Assembly (NCBI GenBank): GCA_916700875.1
Contig: CAKAKS010000067.1
Location: 965,409 to 1,029,408, forward strand
DNA length: 64,000 bases
Origin: Sebastes aleutianus
Lineage: Eukaryota > Chordata > Actinopteri > Perciformes > Sebastidae
Direction of reading: 5' to 3'
The stretch's first letter is position 1; each line of letters begins with the position of its first letter. Of this stretch, positions 1 to 11,509 are shown in pieces. The translations under genes were made by a program, and so were the position numbers. The notes under the pieces were generated by a model that saw nothing but the letters and a program-made list of their open reading frames with translations, had not been told where the DNA came from and searched no databases.

Positions 1-464
1 ACAGCGGCGACAACGGATACGCCCCCTTCTTCATCTCTGACAGCGGCGAACGAAGAAGAAGCAGCAGCAGAACGGTAACGTTATTTACGAGGGAAATTAA
101 TGTGTGTAAAATGATTAATTTTCGAATTACTCTTTATTTTGTTTTTATAAATACTCTTTATTTGCTAGCCGTGCTTGATTAAAGTTGTCAACATACCTGC
201 TTCCATAGTTGTTTTCTTTATATCTACCTAGTCTTGTCAGACGGCGCTGTCGCCATTCCCCCAGCTGTTATACAGTATGAGCTTTACTAGACAATTATTA
301 CATGTCAAGTTATTATTTTCGGATTACTCTTTATTTGCTAGCCGTGCTTGATTAAAGTTGTCGACGTAGCTGCTTCCGTAGTTTTTTTCATGAATTAACT
401 TTATATTACCTTAGCTCATATTAATAGCGGGGAAGATGGCGCCACAAGACTAACTGTAAAGAAA
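1..464 (+). repeat. Left terminal inverted repeat of a long DNA transposon
   Basis: Reading the minus strand of 10017-10481 gives almost the same sequence as 1-464, with scattered substitutions and small indels. Base 1 pairs with 10481, so the arm may begin left of the window. The arm has internal structure: a segment beginning tttgctagccgtgcttgatt occurs twice (about 158 and 336), and the segment at 361-381 recurs inverted at 470-490. An aagatggcg box (433-441) resembles a YY1 site; a promoter role is inference. Together the two arms bracket a single spliced transposase-like gene. Confidence 0.9.
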
Positions 465-1416
465 AACAACTATGGAAGCAGCTACGTCGAATCATGTTAT
501 GGTAACTGTTAATAACTCTCATAGAAACGATAGTTGCTGTGTACACACGGATTGTTTTCTGGACACAAATTCGGCAACAAGTGTCTGTGTATATGGTTAA
601 GGTTGTGCATGTTAATTGTGAGTTTATAGTGCTATTTTGCAATAAATTTTTTTTACTGTAATGCTAATGGTAACTAATGGTAACTCCGCCAACTGACAAG
701 ATTCATGAGAATGGCGTTTGTTGTAGTCGCTGTTCTGTTGTAAAACAGCTACTAGCTAGTCAGTAAGCTGGATCATGTACAGTGAGTTCGCGTCGGGGTG
801 CGGCATCGCCCTGAAGGGGTTTCTTTCACAACAATGACCTGCTAGCTGTACAATATCCCGCTTATTACACGGCTACTGACTGATCAAATCAATATTCTGA
901 CACCAAAGCGGCCCGCCAGACTCCGACATCAGAACTGCACCCATAGCAACGATCTGTTATACAGAAATGACATGACAGTATATACAGTACAGCTAAACCA
1001 CTGTTCTTTATATACTGTATATTGACATGTATGCATGAATGTACTGTACATATCCACCTGAGCTATGCATATAAAGCAACCTGTTGCATTAATCAGTCAA
1101 TAATTATTCCCGTTTATTTGAACTCTGTACAATTGTGCACTACTTATCTAACATTACTGCATTATTGTTTACAATGTACAGAAGCAGCCTAACTTATAGA
1201 CATCGTATGTTGTGTGTTTATATATATATATATATACACACAGTATATACATAATAGCTAAATCTTTGTGTTTACTTTTGTAACTCTGTCTATTTCTGTG
1301 TAAGTAGTACATTAAGAGCAACAAAAACAGTGTCAAATTCCTTGTATTACATATAACAATAGTACATTTATCCAGATGTTTGATGTTTTGTCTGACATTT
1401 ACCCTGATATTTGCAG
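465..1416. other. Gene-free internal region between left inverted repeat and first coding exon
   Basis: No coding exon is visible. The stretch probably holds promoter, 5' UTR and a leader intron, because the first coding exon is preceded by an acceptor-like ttgcag at 1411-1416. A TA dinucleotide run lies at about 1220-1236. Nothing else is recognised. Confidence 0.5.
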
Positions 1417-1418
1417 AA

Positions 1419-4400
1419 ATGACAAAGACAGGTAAACCTGACAGTTACTGGGCATCTATCCTGCACCAGTATGCCCAGGGGAAATACAAATTTACTACTG
1501 GCAAGAAACCGGGGGCCAGGAAATGGAAGGCTGTAATGAAGCGCATCGACACCTGTCCACTGACTCCCGTCTTCAACCAAAGACCTCGGGAATACACCAT
1601 CTTTGGGAAAAAAATCCTTTGCCAATGTGGCTATCATAAGGTAAGTGATAAATATATTTAATTTTTATAATTTAGTTAAATTAAACCTGCTCTGGTGGTA
1701 TTACATATAGTAAGTACATAGTTTCTCCAATAAGCAATTTTAAATATCTGAACAGAAAAATGCATTATTTCCCCATTAGTTGTGCTTGGATTGCTTCACA
1801 ATTTTTACCAATGAAGTTAAAAAGTTATTGTCAGATGTAGGGAATAATTTTTCTTTCTTTTTTTTTTTAATCTTTTTCCACAGTCAGCTGAGCAGGCAGG
1901 TTCCTCAGGGAGCCAGCAAACAGAGGGAGAGAGCGGCTCAATTGCAGGGAGGCCACAGACAGTCCCCGCAACGCAGAGCAGTTTGGCTGCCTCCGCAACG
2001 CAGAGCAGTTCAGCTGCCTCCGCAACGCAGAGCAGTTGGAGCAGGTCAGCTGCCTCCGCAACGCAGAGCAGTTCAGCTGCCTCCGCAACGCAGAGCAGTT
2101 CAGTTGCCCCCGCAACGCAGAGCAGTTCAGCTGCCTCCGCAACGCAGAGCAGTTCAGATGCCCCCACAATGCAGAGCAGTTGGAGCAGGTCAGCTGCCCG
2201 CGCAACGCAGAGCAGTTCAGCTGCCTTCGCAACGCAGAGCAGTTGGAGCAGGTCAGCTACTTCCGCAACGCAGAGCAGGTCAGCTGCTCCCGCAACACAG
2301 AGCAGCTTGAGTGCAAGTAGTCAGACTGCAGCACAGATTAAGTGTGCTCTTTGTAGCATTGACATTAGTGGTGACAAGTTCTCTGAACACTTATCTGACT
2401 TCCACACAGACGAATGTTGTGAGCAGTGTGGAAGAAAGGTAAGTGGTGCAGTTGGGCTGCTCCACCATATTGAGGAACACCATCATAAATTATCACAACA
2501 ACCTCAACTACCATGCCCACCACCACCACCACAACAACCTCCACCACCATCACGACAACAACCGCCATTTCCACCACCACAACAACCTCCTCCTCCTCCT
2601 CCTCCCACATCTCCACATGTGATCATCCTGAGGCCGCCGGAGGTCAATTGGGTGAGTTTTCTCCCCAAACAGTTCATGCGGGTAATCCAACCAGCCGACC
2701 GGGAGTGGATTGCCTAGTGCCTTTATGACCCCGCAGGACAGCTGAAACAACAGTTATCCCAAAACTGGTTCCATCCACCCAATCCACCAAAACCAGCAAC
2801 AACACTACCTGATCCAATGACCTACTTCAGGCAGCGGATGTTTCTGTGGGCACCGATGCGGATGTGGGGTATCCCACTTAAGTGCCATCAGTGCAATACT
2901 AAGATGCACCACTCCGGCATCTACACAAAGGTACGGGAGGTCATTGACCTTGACTCCAGGTACTACTTGGTCGGCGGAGATTATCCTCGGTGCAGTAAGT
3001 GCATGATCCCCGTCTGTCCATGGAGTACTGAGATGTTAAGTCAATTGGATCCTGCCCACAGAAACAGGTTCCCTGCTGTTCTCACCACACAGCTGGCTCT
3101 GGACAGGAAGTGTGTCACCATGCTGAAACCGAGAACTGCAGGGAACAGCTCCAGTTATATGCAGCAAGCACTGGAGGAAGTTCACAGCGAGGAGTGGGCA
3201 AGACGCACTATTCACTACCTGTCCGACTGTGAGCTACACCAAAGGAGGAGTGCAATAACTCATTGTGACGAAGCAGCAGTCTATCTGCAGCCACCACCCT
3301 TTCGTCCCCTACCTCTCGCACAGTGGTTTGAGACGGTCCATGCTAACGAGATCCTGGGTCATCTGGATGAGATGAAGGGTGTGATCACCTCAACATATGG
3401 CAGGGTTTTAAAGCTGGACTCCACAAAAAAGGTACAAGAAATTTTTTTTTAAACCTTTTACAAAATCTTGTTTTCATTGATGGTCCTTGATTATACTTGA
3501 TTATATTGTTTATTTTTGTTATAGATCACAAAGAAACTGGCTGGTGATATTGCAGACACAGCTACATGGATGACCAACGTCAGCAATGAAATTGGCCAGG
3601 TTCTAAACTGCGTGCTGACCACTGGTGAGGGTTCTGGCCTTGATGAATTATGTCAAGGCATCGTCAAGCGCTACAAGGATGCTGGGGAGCCAGAGCCAGA
3701 GGTTCTTTATGTTGACAGGGATTGCTGCAGCGAGACAGGTGTGTGACCTTCAGAATGTTTACTTAGTAAAGTATTATTTGTTACAGACACAAAAGTTAAC
3801 TTTTACAAATATGTTGAACTTAATGTACTTTTTCTTTTTAAAACAATATTTGTATTGAATTTTACATATAAACATACATACATATATACACATACAGACA
3901 GACTAACAATATTGATATTTAAATTATACAATGAAATGTTTAGTCAGAATTTCCACAGTAATCAAAGAAAGAGAGACATGACATTTCATGTATTTCACAC
4001 ATCTATCTTAATGTACTTTTAATCATTTTTTTATTTAAAATGTATTTAACCAGGAAAAGCCTCATTGAGATTAAAAATCTCCTTTGCAAGGGTGTCCTGG
4101 CCAAGACAGGCAGCAAGACATTAAACAATGTTTCAGACATACAACATATAGCAGTTACAGACAGGCAGTTAATGTATTGCACTCTTTATATATGTACTCT
4201 TCCCAATATGTATTGCAACTGCTAGGTTTTATTTTATCTTATCTGATGTCCTAGTGAAACAAAATTCATGTTGTTGCAATGAGGGATTCTATAGGTCTAT
4301 AGTTTTTTTTTCATACCTTGGAGACTTAGATGACATTCCAACTTCCTGAAAACTATTAATTGCGATTCCCTACCTGTACACCAGATGCCCTCATAATCTT

Positions 4401-7400
4401 TCACTAGACTCCCTAATTCACCTGCTCACCTGTTCTCATTTCCCTCATCAGTCACTCACTACAAATGCCAGCCCAGAGCCTTTGTTCTGCATTTCTGTTG
4501 ACCAGTATCAACATCTGCTTATAAGCTCTCAGTAATGGTGAAAATTGAATTATAACAATATGATTATGACTTATCATTGAATTGTAACAGGTGCACCCCC
4601 AGTTCTTATTTGGTTTCGACCGTGGAAGACCCAGGTGAGACTGGATATCTTTCACTTCATGAGGCGATTCACCTGTGGTCTCACGACAGAGCACCACCCT
4701 CTGTATGGCATTTTCTGCTCGAAATTGTCCAATTGCATTTTTGAGTGGGACCAGGATGACATCGGCCGCCTCAAAGAAGCCAAAAGGTCAGAACTGAAAA
4801 AAAAGCATACTGGTCATGCTCCCACAGAAGTGCAAGTTCTGGCCAACATCAGCTCCAGTGAACTGGCCAGGCATTGCAGAAGGAGAACTCGTGGGGTTGA
4901 GGAAATCCGTGGTCTGATTGACGGATTGCTGAAGTCCATGTGGGAGCTGACAGACTCCTCAGGTTTACGCCTGATTAACCCTGAGAGCATGGCAAATGTG
5001 TGGGCGGTGCAACAGAAACATTTGCCATGCATCCAAGATCCACCCGGTGTTGAACTCTACACGAAACGTGGCTCAGGGTTACAAAAGGGAGACAAGGTTC
5101 TGGATGTCTTGAGATGTGCCAGAGGGTCCTCTTCTGTGGAGAGCTTTCATCGCCACCAGTGCACCTTTATCCCAGGTAAGGTAGAAATTGTATATCTTTG
5201 ACATGATTCCTATTCTTTACTTGTCTGCTATTGAATTATACTCATAAAAAGATAATTCTCTTAAATCTCAAGTTTCTCAGAGAAGATTGCACACATAGGG
5301 AAATGTGCATCATTGCTTTATAAAATCAACTAATATTTTAATAATCTCAAACATTATTATTTTTTTTTTTCCAAGGCTGGAGATGTAACGCGATGCACAC
5401 TCAAATGTACATGCTTGAGGGTGGTTCCAGATGGAACATGAACCGAGCCCATGCAGCTGTGGATGTGAGTGGTGCATCCAATACCAAGATCTACGACGTC
5501 CGCCTGATGTCAAACCTAAATGCCCTCAGCAACAGAGTCCTTGGTTGTGCACTCCTGCCAGAATTCACTCCCCCTGGAAGACCCACTGGTAAGATGTTCC
5601 AGGAGACACCATTCTCCGTGTGACCACACCTTTAGTGTTACACATTCAACAAATTAACTTTTCTTTGTCTTTTCTCATCCATTCCAGTGCAAACTTGTCT
5701 ATTTTTTTTAATTCAAAATGTTTTTTTGTTTTTTTATAACTGTTCTTTATGGCAGATGAGCGTGTTGCTGTGGAATATTTGCTGGCTCAGTCTGACAGAG
5801 GGGACCTGCTGGGTCCACAACGGCACGGTGAACTTGGCCTCATTTTGCCAGACCTCCAGGTACAAGTTCAGGAGGAGGAGTGTCTTGATATCACAATAAG
5901 TGATGCAGCTGAGATTCTCAATGAGAGCCCACCTGAAGCCCCCCGGTGTGAAGATGAGGTGGACAATTCACCTCCTCACCGTCCTCTTCCCCATGACAAC
6001 TCACCCAACACATCATCCCAGGTAATCTGACCATTATTTCATCTCATTGAAATCCTACAGGAAACCTTTTTGATTTGCAAATGCGTGAATGAGGTGTTTC
6101 ATTGGTAATAGTCTTGATGACTTATTGTCAATTGTTGTCTTAATTTTCCAGGATAGCCAATGTGATGTGAGAGGTGTTCCTGGTTGGGAGGCGGTTGATA
6201 ACTTGGCGGAGTACCTGGTCAACCTCAACCGCACAATAACTGCGCTGTCAACTGCAGAGGTAGCTGAGATTGTGCGCCTGTATTCCAGCCTGGATGCCAT
6301 GGATAAATCGCCCTCCAAATACACTCTCAAATGCAAGAAGAAGACCTTGACAGGGCCGTGGAGAGCTTCCAGAAAACGTAGTGGCTCTGCACCTGGTCAA
6401 CAAGCAGCTGAAAGGTGAAATGACCTATAGACAATATTACAGTTTTAAACATAAACATTCCAAATGTGTCCCAATTTATTTCCTGTTGCAGTCAAGAGAA
6501 CTATAAAATGTAGTTTCTTTGGTTGCATTGTAAGTGAATGATATCAGCTGACAGGAAGTAAACATGGACCTAAGCTGTTGCCCAGCAATGCAATTCCAGT
6601 GAAACTGTGTGTTGTGGAAAAATGGGTGCACATTATGTAATTCATTTGTATCATAATTATCATTAATTACATGTTACAGTTTAGCAATAAAACACAAGCA
6701 GAGTCATTTTCTATATGTCCTCACCACATTTTAGACTCTTTAGTAACAAATTCAGAATAGTAATTATGATTTGGGGTTACACTGTATCTGTTGTATAATA
6801 TTGATGACATTGTCTTTTTTCCTTCACAGACTATTTATGACCCATGGCCAGGCGGCACAGAGGCCTGATATGAACAGAGTCTCTGAATGTGTTAACATCA
6901 AGCTTTTGAAGGAGTACCAGCAAGCCAGAAATAGGCCAAAAGACTGCAAAGGGAAAACACTGCCAATTCCACAGTCGATTGTGCAAACATACTGCCATAT
7001 AAAACAACTGCTGGAAGACAGCCGGGTTATCCAGGACCAGACCAACTTGGTTCTGGTAACCATTAACAACACAACAGTGTCTTCTTGGTGAGCTATGTTT
7101 TTGGCTTCCTACATTCATTTTGACAGTTGCAATTAGCTGTGTTATATATATATATGTATATATTTTTTTTTTTGGGTAAACATATTCTTTGGTTTTGACA
7201 TGCGTTTGGTTTCTCTTGATACATTTGGTTATCTAGTTTTTCTGACAAGGGTAAGGTTTCTCTTTGGTTTTCTTATTCAATCCTAGTTTTGTTGATCAGC
7301 AGTTTTCACTGATTTGGTTTCTTTTCATTTATACTTTTGCTGGTTATGGTTTCCAGTTTTGTTAATACATATTTTTTTTTTCAGTAGGTCAAAGTTATTT

Positions 7401-9404
7401 ACTTTTTTTTATCACATTCCAACACAAAAGAAACGCTGCATTTGAGAAAGATAAATATATCTTAACATTATTATGAAACAGAAGGACTTTGATTTAGCTA
7501 AAACCTTTGCAATTGTGATTGTCTGAAATGTAAAACCTTTACCATTTGTCTGAAACAGTAAACATTTTATATTGTATTTTTTCAGGTTGCATCAAAGACA
7601 GAAAAGGGCTGACCGGGACTCACTTTTGAAGGAGGTACAGCTTCCCCAGGTCTCTGCAGCTAGGGAGTCCTTGCCAAAAGCAAGAGAACTCCCGTCTGCA
7701 CCTGGGGAACATGGACATTTGGTGATGGAGTTCCAGGAGCCAGAGAATAAGGAGGGCCAGGCAGTGATACGCCGGCGCCAAAGCGTCAAAACTGGCTGTC
7801 CTCCTAGGTTGTTGCCTGGTTCTTCTGCCTCCTCCTCCTCATATGAGCAGGGTCCTCTGCCGCCTGCCCCATCACCATCACCTGCCTCCTCCTCATATGA
7901 GCAGGGTCCTCTGCCGCCTGCCCCATCACCATCACCTGCCTCCTCCTCATATGAGCAGGGTCCTCTGCCGCCTGCCCCATCACCATCACCTGCCTCCTCC
8001 TCATATGAGCAGGGTCCTCTGCCGCCTGCCCCATCACCATCACCTGCCTCCTCCTCATATGAGCAGGGTCCTCTGCCGCCTGCCCCATCACCATCACCTG
8101 CCTCCTCCTCATATGAGCAGGGTCCTCTGCCGCCTGCCCCATCACCATCACCTGCCTCCTCCTCATATGACCAGGGTCCTCTGCCGCCTGCCCCATCACC
8201 ATCACCTGCCTCCTCCTCATATGAGCAGGGTCCTCTGCCGCCTGCCCCATCACCATCACCTGCCTCCTCCTCATATGACCAGGGTCCTCTGCCGCCTGCC
8301 CCATCACCATCACCTGCCTCCTCCTCATATGACCAGGGTCCTCTGCCGCCTGCCCCATCACCATCACCTGCCTCCTCCTCATATGACCAGGGTCCTCTGC
8401 CGCCTGCCCCATCACCATCACCTGCCTCCTCCTCATATGACCAGGGTCCTCTGCCGCCTGCCCCATCACCTGCCTCCTCCTCATATGACCAGGGTCATCT
8501 GGCACCAGCCCCCACTCCTGCCTCATCATTGTACTGGCAGAGTCCCCCTCCACCAGCACCTACTCCTGCCTCATCATCATCCTGGCAGTGTCCCCCTCCA
8601 CCAGCCCCTACTCCTGCCTCATCATCATCCTGGCAGAGTCCCCCTCCACCAGCCCCTACTCCTGCCTCATGGTACTGGCAGAGTCCCCCTCCACCAGCCT
8701 CTACTCCTGCCTCATCATCCTGGCAGTGTCACCCTCCACCAGCCCCTACTCCTGCCTCATCGTACTGGCAGAGTCCTCGTCCACCAGCCCCTACTCCTGC
8801 CTCATCGTACTGGCAGAGTCCTCGTCCACCAGCCCCTACTCCTGCCTCATCATCATCCTGGCAGTGTCCCCCTCCACCAGCCCCTACTCCTGCCTCATGG
8901 AACTGGCAGTGTCCCCCTCCACCAGCCCCTACTCCTGCCTCATGGAACTGGCAGTGTCCCCCTCCACCAGCCTCTACTCCTGCCTCATCATCCTGGCAGT
9001 GTCCCCCTCCACCAGCCCCTACTCCTGCCTCATCATCCTGGCAGTGTCCCCCTCCACCAGCCCCTACTCCTGCCTCATCATCCTGGCAGTGTCCCCCTCC
9101 ACCAGCCCCATACCCTGGCTGGTCCTCACAGCTGCCACCACCTCCAACATCCGGGCAGTCATTGGCCCAGGTTAATAGGCACAGAAAATGGAGACTGCAG
9201 AAGGCAGCACTAGAGGACCAGGAGCGTGAGGCAAGAGGGGAGACCCAAAAGAAAAGGCATCGTAAAGATGATTACCATTATTTGTGTAAAACATGTGGCG
9301 GAGCCAAGAACAAAACCACGGGTCATACACAGATTAAAGGAAAATGGTACTGTCCAGCATCTGGACAGACTATTGACCAATGGAAAGACTCTCTTAACCA
9401 GTAA
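1419..9404 (+). CDS. Transposase-like protein of a long-TIR DNA element (DUF6729-type), nine exons, one in-frame stop
   Basis: Coding exons: 1419-1640, 1884-3431, 3525-3738, 4591-5175, 5376-5588, 5756-6021, 6152-6414, 6830-7087 and 7586-9404. All introns are GT-AG, all junctions keep phase, and the total is 1,796 codons including the stop. Product, by residue: a small N-terminal domain with a CQCGYHK end (1-74); Ser/Ala/Gln tandem repeats (about 100-215); a Cys/His cluster (CALC, CEQCGRK, HHIEEHHH); a polyproline tract; then from about 386 a domain beginning TYFRQRMFLWAPMRMWG that I recognise from many uncharacterised fish proteins (I believe Pfam DUF6729). Candidate DDE acids are Asp586 (KLDSTKK), Asp654/656 (YVDRDCC) and Glu845 (SSVESFH), with LDIFHFMRR at about 679. 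The tail carries a CKTCGG...WYCP zinc-knuckle-like motif. A TAG at 2715-2717 (codon 352) lies in an otherwise open exon. The transposase role is inferred from the flanking inverted repeats and the acidic triad. Confidence 0.75.
1978..2310 (+). repeat. 27-bp coding minisatellite in transposase exon 2
   Basis: About ten 27-bp units, with some 15-bp insertions, encode variations of S-A-A-S-A-T-Q-S-S; the insertion adds W-S-R. The array stays in frame. All six frames are open here because of the periodicity, so the alternative reading frames are artefacts. Confidence 0.9.
4040..4225 (+). repeat. Teleost interspersed repeat fragment in transposase intron 3
   Basis: The sequence from aaccaggaaaagcctc through ggccaagacaggcagc resembles a dispersed fish repeat that I know from many teleost introns. 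It sits in the 852-bp third intron of the transposase-like gene, the longest of its introns, and probably accounts for the extra length. Family not identified. Confidence 0.5.
7833..8490 (+). repeat. 54-bp coding minisatellite (18-residue unit) in last transposase exon
   Basis: Eleven nearly identical 54-bp units followed by two shortened or variant units. Each encodes SSSY(E/D)QGPLPPAPSPSPA. Units differ mainly by GAG/GAC, which switches Glu to Asp. High identity between units implies recent expansion. The antisense and +1 frames are open only because of the repeat. Confidence 0.95.
8521..9117 (+). repeat. 45-48-bp coding minisatellite in last transposase exon
   Basis: About thirteen units of 15-16 residues follow the pattern SSSWQ(C/S)PPPPAPTPA, directly after the 54-bp array. 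They are more divergent than the 54-bp units (YWQ, NWQ and LYWQ variants), suggesting an older array. Together the arrays give a tract of roughly 430 residues rich in Pro, Ser and aromatic residues before the C-terminal zinc-knuckle-like motif. Confidence 0.93.
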
Positions 9405-9414
9405 ATGTTATTGA

Positions 9415-9420
9415 AATAAA
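9415..9420 (+). terminator. Polyadenylation signal of the transposase-like gene
   Basis: An AATAAA hexamer begins 11 bases after the TAA stop at 9402-9404. Confidence 0.6.
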
Positions 9421-10016
9421 TGGGAAGTGAACCTTAGATTGTAAGGAGTGAATGAAAACATTTTTATAGAATTTCATTGGTTTTAAATTGCATTGTGTGT
9501 TTTGAAGTTTTTTTTTTTTTTTATAAAATCTTGGCACCTGTTAACAAATTTGCTTGCTGTCAATGATACTGTTGTTCAGGGCTGACCCGAATGCTTCGAC
9601 TTTTGCCATGGTATTTGACCTCCAAATCAGTATTCGAATGCTTTGTGTTTTTTGTTTTAGTTTTTTTTGTTTATATGTATATAAAATCATAATATTATGT
9701 ATATAATATATATATGTATTATTATATAATTTATGTATATATTAAAGTATATATTATTATTATTATATTATATAAGTCCAATATATAACAAACTGTAAAC
9801 AAACAATAAAAAAGATAAATAAAAATCTGAAAAGCATCAGTTTACCTGTCAATGTGTTATTTCTCTCAGAAAAGGAAATAACTTGAGTGAAAGAAGACTA
9901 TTGTATTGAAATATAACAGTTTTATTGGTAAATTCTTTCTTTCTTTTTCTCCCCTTTCCCCCTCTTTCCCCCTCCCCTTTTCCCTTTGCCCCACCCTAGC
10001 AGTCCCTTTTGCCCCA
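9421..10016. other. Gene-free region between transposase gene and right inverted repeat
   Basis: AT-rich up to 9860 (TA-rich tract at about 9670-9770), then a long pyrimidine tract at 9928-10016. No coding potential seen. Confidence 0.6.
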
Positions 10017-10481
10017 TTTTCTTTACAGTTAGTCTTGTGGCGCCATCTTCCCCGCTATTAATATGAGCTAAGGTAATATAAAGTTAATTCATGAAAAAAA
10101 CTACGGAAGCAGCTATGTCGACAACTTTAATCAAGCACGGCTAGCAAATAAAGAGTAATCCGAAAATAATAACTTGACATGTAATAATTGTCTAGTAAAG
10201 CTCATACTGTATAACAGCGGGGGGAATGGCGACAGCGCCGTCTGACAAGACTAGGTAGATATAAAGAAAACAACTATGGAAGCAGGTATGTTGACAACTT
10301 TAATCAAGCACGGCTAGCAAATAAAGAGTATTTATAAAAACAAAATAAAGAGTAATTCGAAAATTAATCATTTTACACACATTCATTTCCCTCGTAAATA
10401 ACGTTACCGTTCTGCTGCTGCTTCTTCTTCGTTCGCCGCTGTCAGAGATGAAGAAGGGGGCGTATCCGTTGTCGCCGCTGT
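10017..10481 (-). repeat. Right terminal inverted repeat of the long DNA transposon
   Basis: The minus strand matches 1-464 along its whole length. It contains the same duplicated gctagccgtgcttgatt segments, read on the minus strand. A C-rich motif cccttttgccccat lies just inside the arm (10004-10017) and recurs as tccttttgccccat just outside it (10526-10539). No target-site duplication can be judged because the left outer end is missing. Confidence 0.9.
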
Positions 10482-10548
10482 CCTTGTCACTTGACATGCC
10501 GCTGCTGTCCTATTGGCTGTTGGTTCCTTTTGCCCCATCTTCCCTATT

Positions 10549-10708
10549 GGCTGTTAGGACTTGGTCGGAAAATGTTAGGACCTGTGGGTAGGACTTGTTA
10601 GGAATTGTTAGGACTTGTTAGGACTTTGTTAGGACTTGTTAGGACTTGCTGGAGGAGGGGTAGGAAGTGTTAGGACGTGTTAGGACTTGTGTTAGGACTT
10701 GAGTTAGC
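10549..10708 (+). repeat. Irregular tandem repeats of gttaggacttg beside the right arm
   Basis: About twelve copies of an 8-11-bp motif, gttaggactt(g), irregularly spaced, lie outside the right inverted repeat. Subterminal repeats of this kind are known from Zisupton/KDZ-type elements, so they could belong to the true element end. That link is inference. Confidence 0.75.
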
Positions 10709-11032
10709 AGGCCGATCGCCGACAACCTGTAAAACGATAGTTAATACCAATTTCCAAAAATGTTCGGAACTTTCCCAATTGCTGAGAAGAACAGCGCATA
10801 TCAATGTAACGTACTTGTTCAGTTAAACGTCCACTTGGTTTACTTGCCTTTGTGATAGTTGGTGCATTCTTTGCCTTGCGCTATCAGTGCTTGATCTTTT
10901 CAGTTCTCCTTATAGCTAGTTCGCACTGCACAAATTTCAACCTGATATTCTGCTCCCCTTTCCGCCGCATGACAATATGTGATTTGTATATCCGCCGTCC
11001 TCGGTCTTCCGGTTTCCGTTTTTGCTTGGAAC

Positions 11033-11222
11033 ACACCAAGCCAACATCAAAGAACTAGCAGCAACGAAGGCCGCACAGCACCTTTGTTTTGACCAACAAG
11101 TTGCACTTGAACACACCGCAAAAACTACAGCCGACGGCCAGTTAGTATGTACGCTCTGTGCCTGCCTGAGATGAAATAACTCTCCCTACCAGCAGGTTGC
11201 GGTAGTGTGTACTTGTTAGAAA
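11033..11222 (+). repeat. Local repeat module, copy 1 (others near 11768-11968, 12036-12126 and 14647-14850)
   Basis: A roughly 190-bp module beginning acaccaagccaacatcaaag and ending near gtgtgtacttgt occurs four times in the same orientation; the third copy is partial. In copies 1 and 2 it is followed directly by a tRNA-Ala sequence, so module and tRNA were duplicated together. Confidence 0.8.
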
Positions 11223-11227
11223 GCACA

Positions 11228-11299
11228 GGGGATGTAGCTCAGTGGTAGAGTGCATGCTTTGCATGTATGAGGCCCCAGGTTCAATCCCTGGCATCTCCA
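11228..11299 (+). tRNA. tRNA-Ala (anticodon TGC)
   Basis: A 72-nt cloverleaf from ggggatgtagctcag to ggcatctcca. The acceptor stem pairs in all seven positions, including a G-U pair at position 3:70, the classic alanine identity element. The anticodon loop reads ctTGCat within gctttgcatg, and the T arm is ggttcaatccc. A and B boxes are canonical. Confidence 0.9.
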
Positions 11300-11509
11300 A
11301 CTTGTGTTATGCTCACAGTAAAAGGGTGACTCTGTTGGGCAGGATAGCTATCTTCACATTACAAGTCATCCGATATCTATACTGCAAAACTTGTTGGACT
11401 AGAAATCCATTGAGTCTCTCTGCGTAGGATTGAATGCTGCCGACAACGAAAGGCACTCCTCGGCAGTTTTTATTGAGTAGATACATTATTTTGTTTGTTG
11501 TCTCTTAAA

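Noticed and set aside
2439..2736. Alternative intron that would remove the in-frame TAG at 2715
   Set aside because: The donor is good, but joining to the acceptor at 2736 shifts the frame and would delete sequence that resembles the family's conserved part.
7804..8559. Long minus-strand frame of 251 codons
   Set aside because: It runs exactly through the 54-bp minisatellite; every frame is open there because of periodicity. The plus-strand frame is spliced in phase to the other exons.
10549..10708. Short repeats considered as a CRISPR-like or telomere-like array
   Set aside because: Spacing is irregular with no unique spacers, the motif is not TTAGGG, and the window is clearly eukaryotic. 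A subterminal repeat is more likely.
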